16,058 nt of DNA from an uncultured Campylobacter sp. (GTDB lineage Bacteria; Campylobacterota; Campylobacteria; Campylobacterales; Campylobacteraceae). Location of the stretch: NCBI RefSeq assembly GCF_937996225.1, contig NZ_CALKTC010000040.1, positions 1 through 16,058 on the forward strand, written 5' to 3'. The position numbers were made by a program, and so were the translations under genes. This document shows, piece by piece, positions 14,992-16,058 of this stretch (the first letter of the stretch is position 1; the number at the start of each line of letters is the position of its first letter). The notes below the pieces were generated by a model that made no database searches, was not told the DNA's origin, and saw nothing but the letters and a program-made list of their open reading frames with translations.

Positions 14992-15313
14992 CGGGCGAAA
15001 TTTTACTTTAGATTTAGAATTTTACCCGCAGCTCTGCCGTAAAATTTTTATCGTCTAAAGCTCTCCCTAGCAGATACGCAGGCGCGGCGTAAAATTCCGC
15101 TGCGAAATTCTATCGCGTCAAAATTTTAGCATCGCCGCAAGGCGCGCAACGGCTTGAAATTTTGCAGCCACCATTCAAAAAATTCCATAGAATTTTATCG
15201 AGGCAAAACGGCGCGAATTAAATTTTATCGGTCGCGACGATTTATGTTGGAGCCTTTAGCGCGATCTGCGCTAAATTTCGGCACAATCAAATTCTGCAGG
15301 CTAAATTTTAAAT
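14992..15313. other. Gene-free AT-patterned stretch after the tannase gene
   Basis: No frame reads as protein. The stretch has scattered AAATTTT blocks and one perfect 8-bp hairpin, TTTAGCGC (15255-15262) with GCGCTAAA (15268-15275) around a 5-base loop. No strong terminator with a T-run follows the tannase stop. Confidence 0.6.
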
Positions 15314-15511
15314 TTAAAGACTGAATATGCGATAAAATTTCGCGGCGTTTATACTATCCGATCGCAGATATTTGAGCACGCAGGTATCGCGCATGAGCGC
15401 GTATTCGGCATGCAGGCGATTAAAATTCGCCAAAATAAACGCAAAAACCCAAGCAAGCACGGTAATCAGGCTAAATTTAAGGCGTGCATTCGCAATTTTC
15501 TGCAGGTCCAA
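15314..15511 (-). CDS. Possible small single-pass membrane protein
   Basis: The 65-residue minus-strand frame starts at TTG and has one good hydrophobic segment (residues about 14-28, SLITVLAWVFAFILA) followed by a mixed charged tail ending in KFYRIFSL. The composition looks like protein and not like noise. The start is weak: no ATG in frame and no clear ribosome-binding site, with a stop 21 bases upstream of the TTG. It could be a small gene or the tail of a decayed one. No family is recognised. Confidence 0.3.
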   Translation of the reverse strand: MDLQKIANARLKFSLITVLAWVFAFILANFNRLHAEYALMRDTCVLKYLRSDSINAAKFYRIFSL

Positions 15512-15839
15512 GCCCGCTTTTGCTATCCATTAAGCCTACTTCAATAATCCACCGGCGCCCAAAAAGTGCCGCTCAGGGTCTGTATTTTTGCGCCGTGTGT
15601 ATAAATTTCATAATTTAACGGCACTTAGCCTATTAAAGACCAACGCATACCGTGTAGCATCGTTTCCCAAACCGGGTGTGCTAGCACCTTTGCTGCAGCG
15701 GCGCAACTCGGCGCTAAATTTAACGCTAGCTCTCCTTACACCGCCTCTCTAGCTCGGCGTGCGGCAGCACCATTTGCTACGACGTAAATGTAGGCCCTTC
15801 CCTCGCCGCGCCGCAAAAGAGCTTTTAAAATTTTAACGC
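15512..15839. other. Stretch without a convincing gene, possibly decayed coding sequence
   Basis: Short minus-strand frames read plausibly for 15-35 residues (for example one containing HPVWETMLHGMRWSLIG, stop at 15625-15627) but are broken by stops and lack starts. This is what decayed coding sequence looks like, though chance is not excluded in GC-moderate DNA. I see no RNA gene or promoter. Confidence 0.35.
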
Positions 15840-16058
15840 CTAGCCTTTTGCAATCTCGTAAAAACCGTCTTTAAAAACAACCTTGCCCGCATCCGCAAGA
15901 CGCTTTAAAAGCTGCGCGCTCGCTTCGTCAAACATCGCCTCCACGTCGCTCGTGCGCTGCGGACGGCGCGAAAGAGTGCGCAAAATTTCATCCTCGCTAA
16001 AGTTCAGCCGCTCGCTTGCGTATTTGGGCGCGGCGATGATATTTACGTTTTGATTTTC
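15840..16058 (-). CDS. C-terminal 72 residues of a protein entering from the right edge (winged-helix-like tail; perhaps radical SAM)
   Basis: A minus-strand frame runs uninterrupted from the right edge to a TAG at 15840-15842, encoding 72 residues. It begins ENQNVNIIAAPKYASERLN and continues with an acidic helix, LRTLSRRPQRTSDVEAM, and a helix-strand-strand end, LLKRLADAGKVVFKDGFYEI. The second part has the pattern of a small winged-helix domain. The combination recalls the C-terminus of radical SAM proteins of the COG0731 type found in this lineage, but no catalytic motif is in view, so the family is tentative. Codon use and composition look genuine. The start lies beyond 16058. It is convergent with the tannase gene. 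Confidence 0.72.
   Translation of the reverse strand, partial: ENQNVNIIAAPKYASERLNFSEDEILRTLSRRPQRTSDVEAMFDEASAQLLKRLADAGKVVFKDGFYEIAKG

Noticed and set aside
1..16058. Insertion sequences, integrases, tRNA or rRNA genes
   Set aside because: No transposase or integrase motifs, no terminal repeats with target duplications and no tRNA-like clover-leaf were seen on either strand.

Overview
The window looks like the chromosome of a member of the Campylobacterota, most likely a Campylobacter with a fairly high GC content for its genus. The evidence is gene content and order: a fused CcsBA-type haem lyase, a qcrABC operon with a di-haem cytochrome c, and an Ftr1-P19-DUF2318-ABC transporter-thioredoxin block that matches the known P19 iron-uptake locus of Campylobacter jejuni. 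A TATAAT box preceded by phased T-runs, in place of a -35 box, fits the same group. I cannot name the species from sequence alone.

Layout. Bases 2-871 are the C-terminal part of a cytochrome c maturation haem lyase, cut by the left edge. A 750-base gene-free stretch follows (872-1618), packed with the palindrome AAATTTTAAAATTT and about 32 RAATTY hexamers. Bases 1619-4500 encode the cytochrome bc1 complex (Rieske protein, cytochrome b, di-haem cytochrome c), which ends at a clear hairpin. Bases 4720-13176 hold the iron-uptake cluster: Ftr1-type permease, P19 periplasmic metal-binding protein, a membrane protein with a DUF2318-like cysteine domain and a YHS-like tail, two MacB/FtsX-type permeases, their ATPase, and a thioredoxin-fold lipoprotein. 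Between ATPase and thioredoxin lies a 450-base stretch of low-complexity repeats with a doubtful ORF and a possible gene remnant. Bases 13405-14991 encode an exported subtype-B tannase-like esterase under its own ribosome-binding site. The last kilobase is mostly without convincing genes, except for the C-terminal end of a minus-strand gene entering from the right edge (15840-16058).

How the parts fit. The haem lyase attaches haem to exported CxxCH proteins, and QcrC with its two CxxCH motifs is a natural client. The bc1 complex passes electrons from quinol to periplasmic cytochromes. In the iron cluster, P19 binds metal in the periplasm and Ftr1 moves iron across the inner membrane. The DUF2318 protein, ABC transporter and thioredoxin lipoprotein are accessory parts whose exact roles are not settled; redox handling of iron or thiols is the reasonable guess. 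The tannase could release iron-chelating gallates, but its link to iron uptake here rests on proximity only.

I do not see a wholly new defence or mobile system. The points most worth a second look are the extreme intergenic clustering of RAATTY palindromes, the spread of one low-complexity repeat type through an ATPase tail, a spacer ORF and an esterase loop, the three-fold repeat in the periplasmic part of Ftr1, and the cysteine-free YHS-like tail on the DUF2318 protein.
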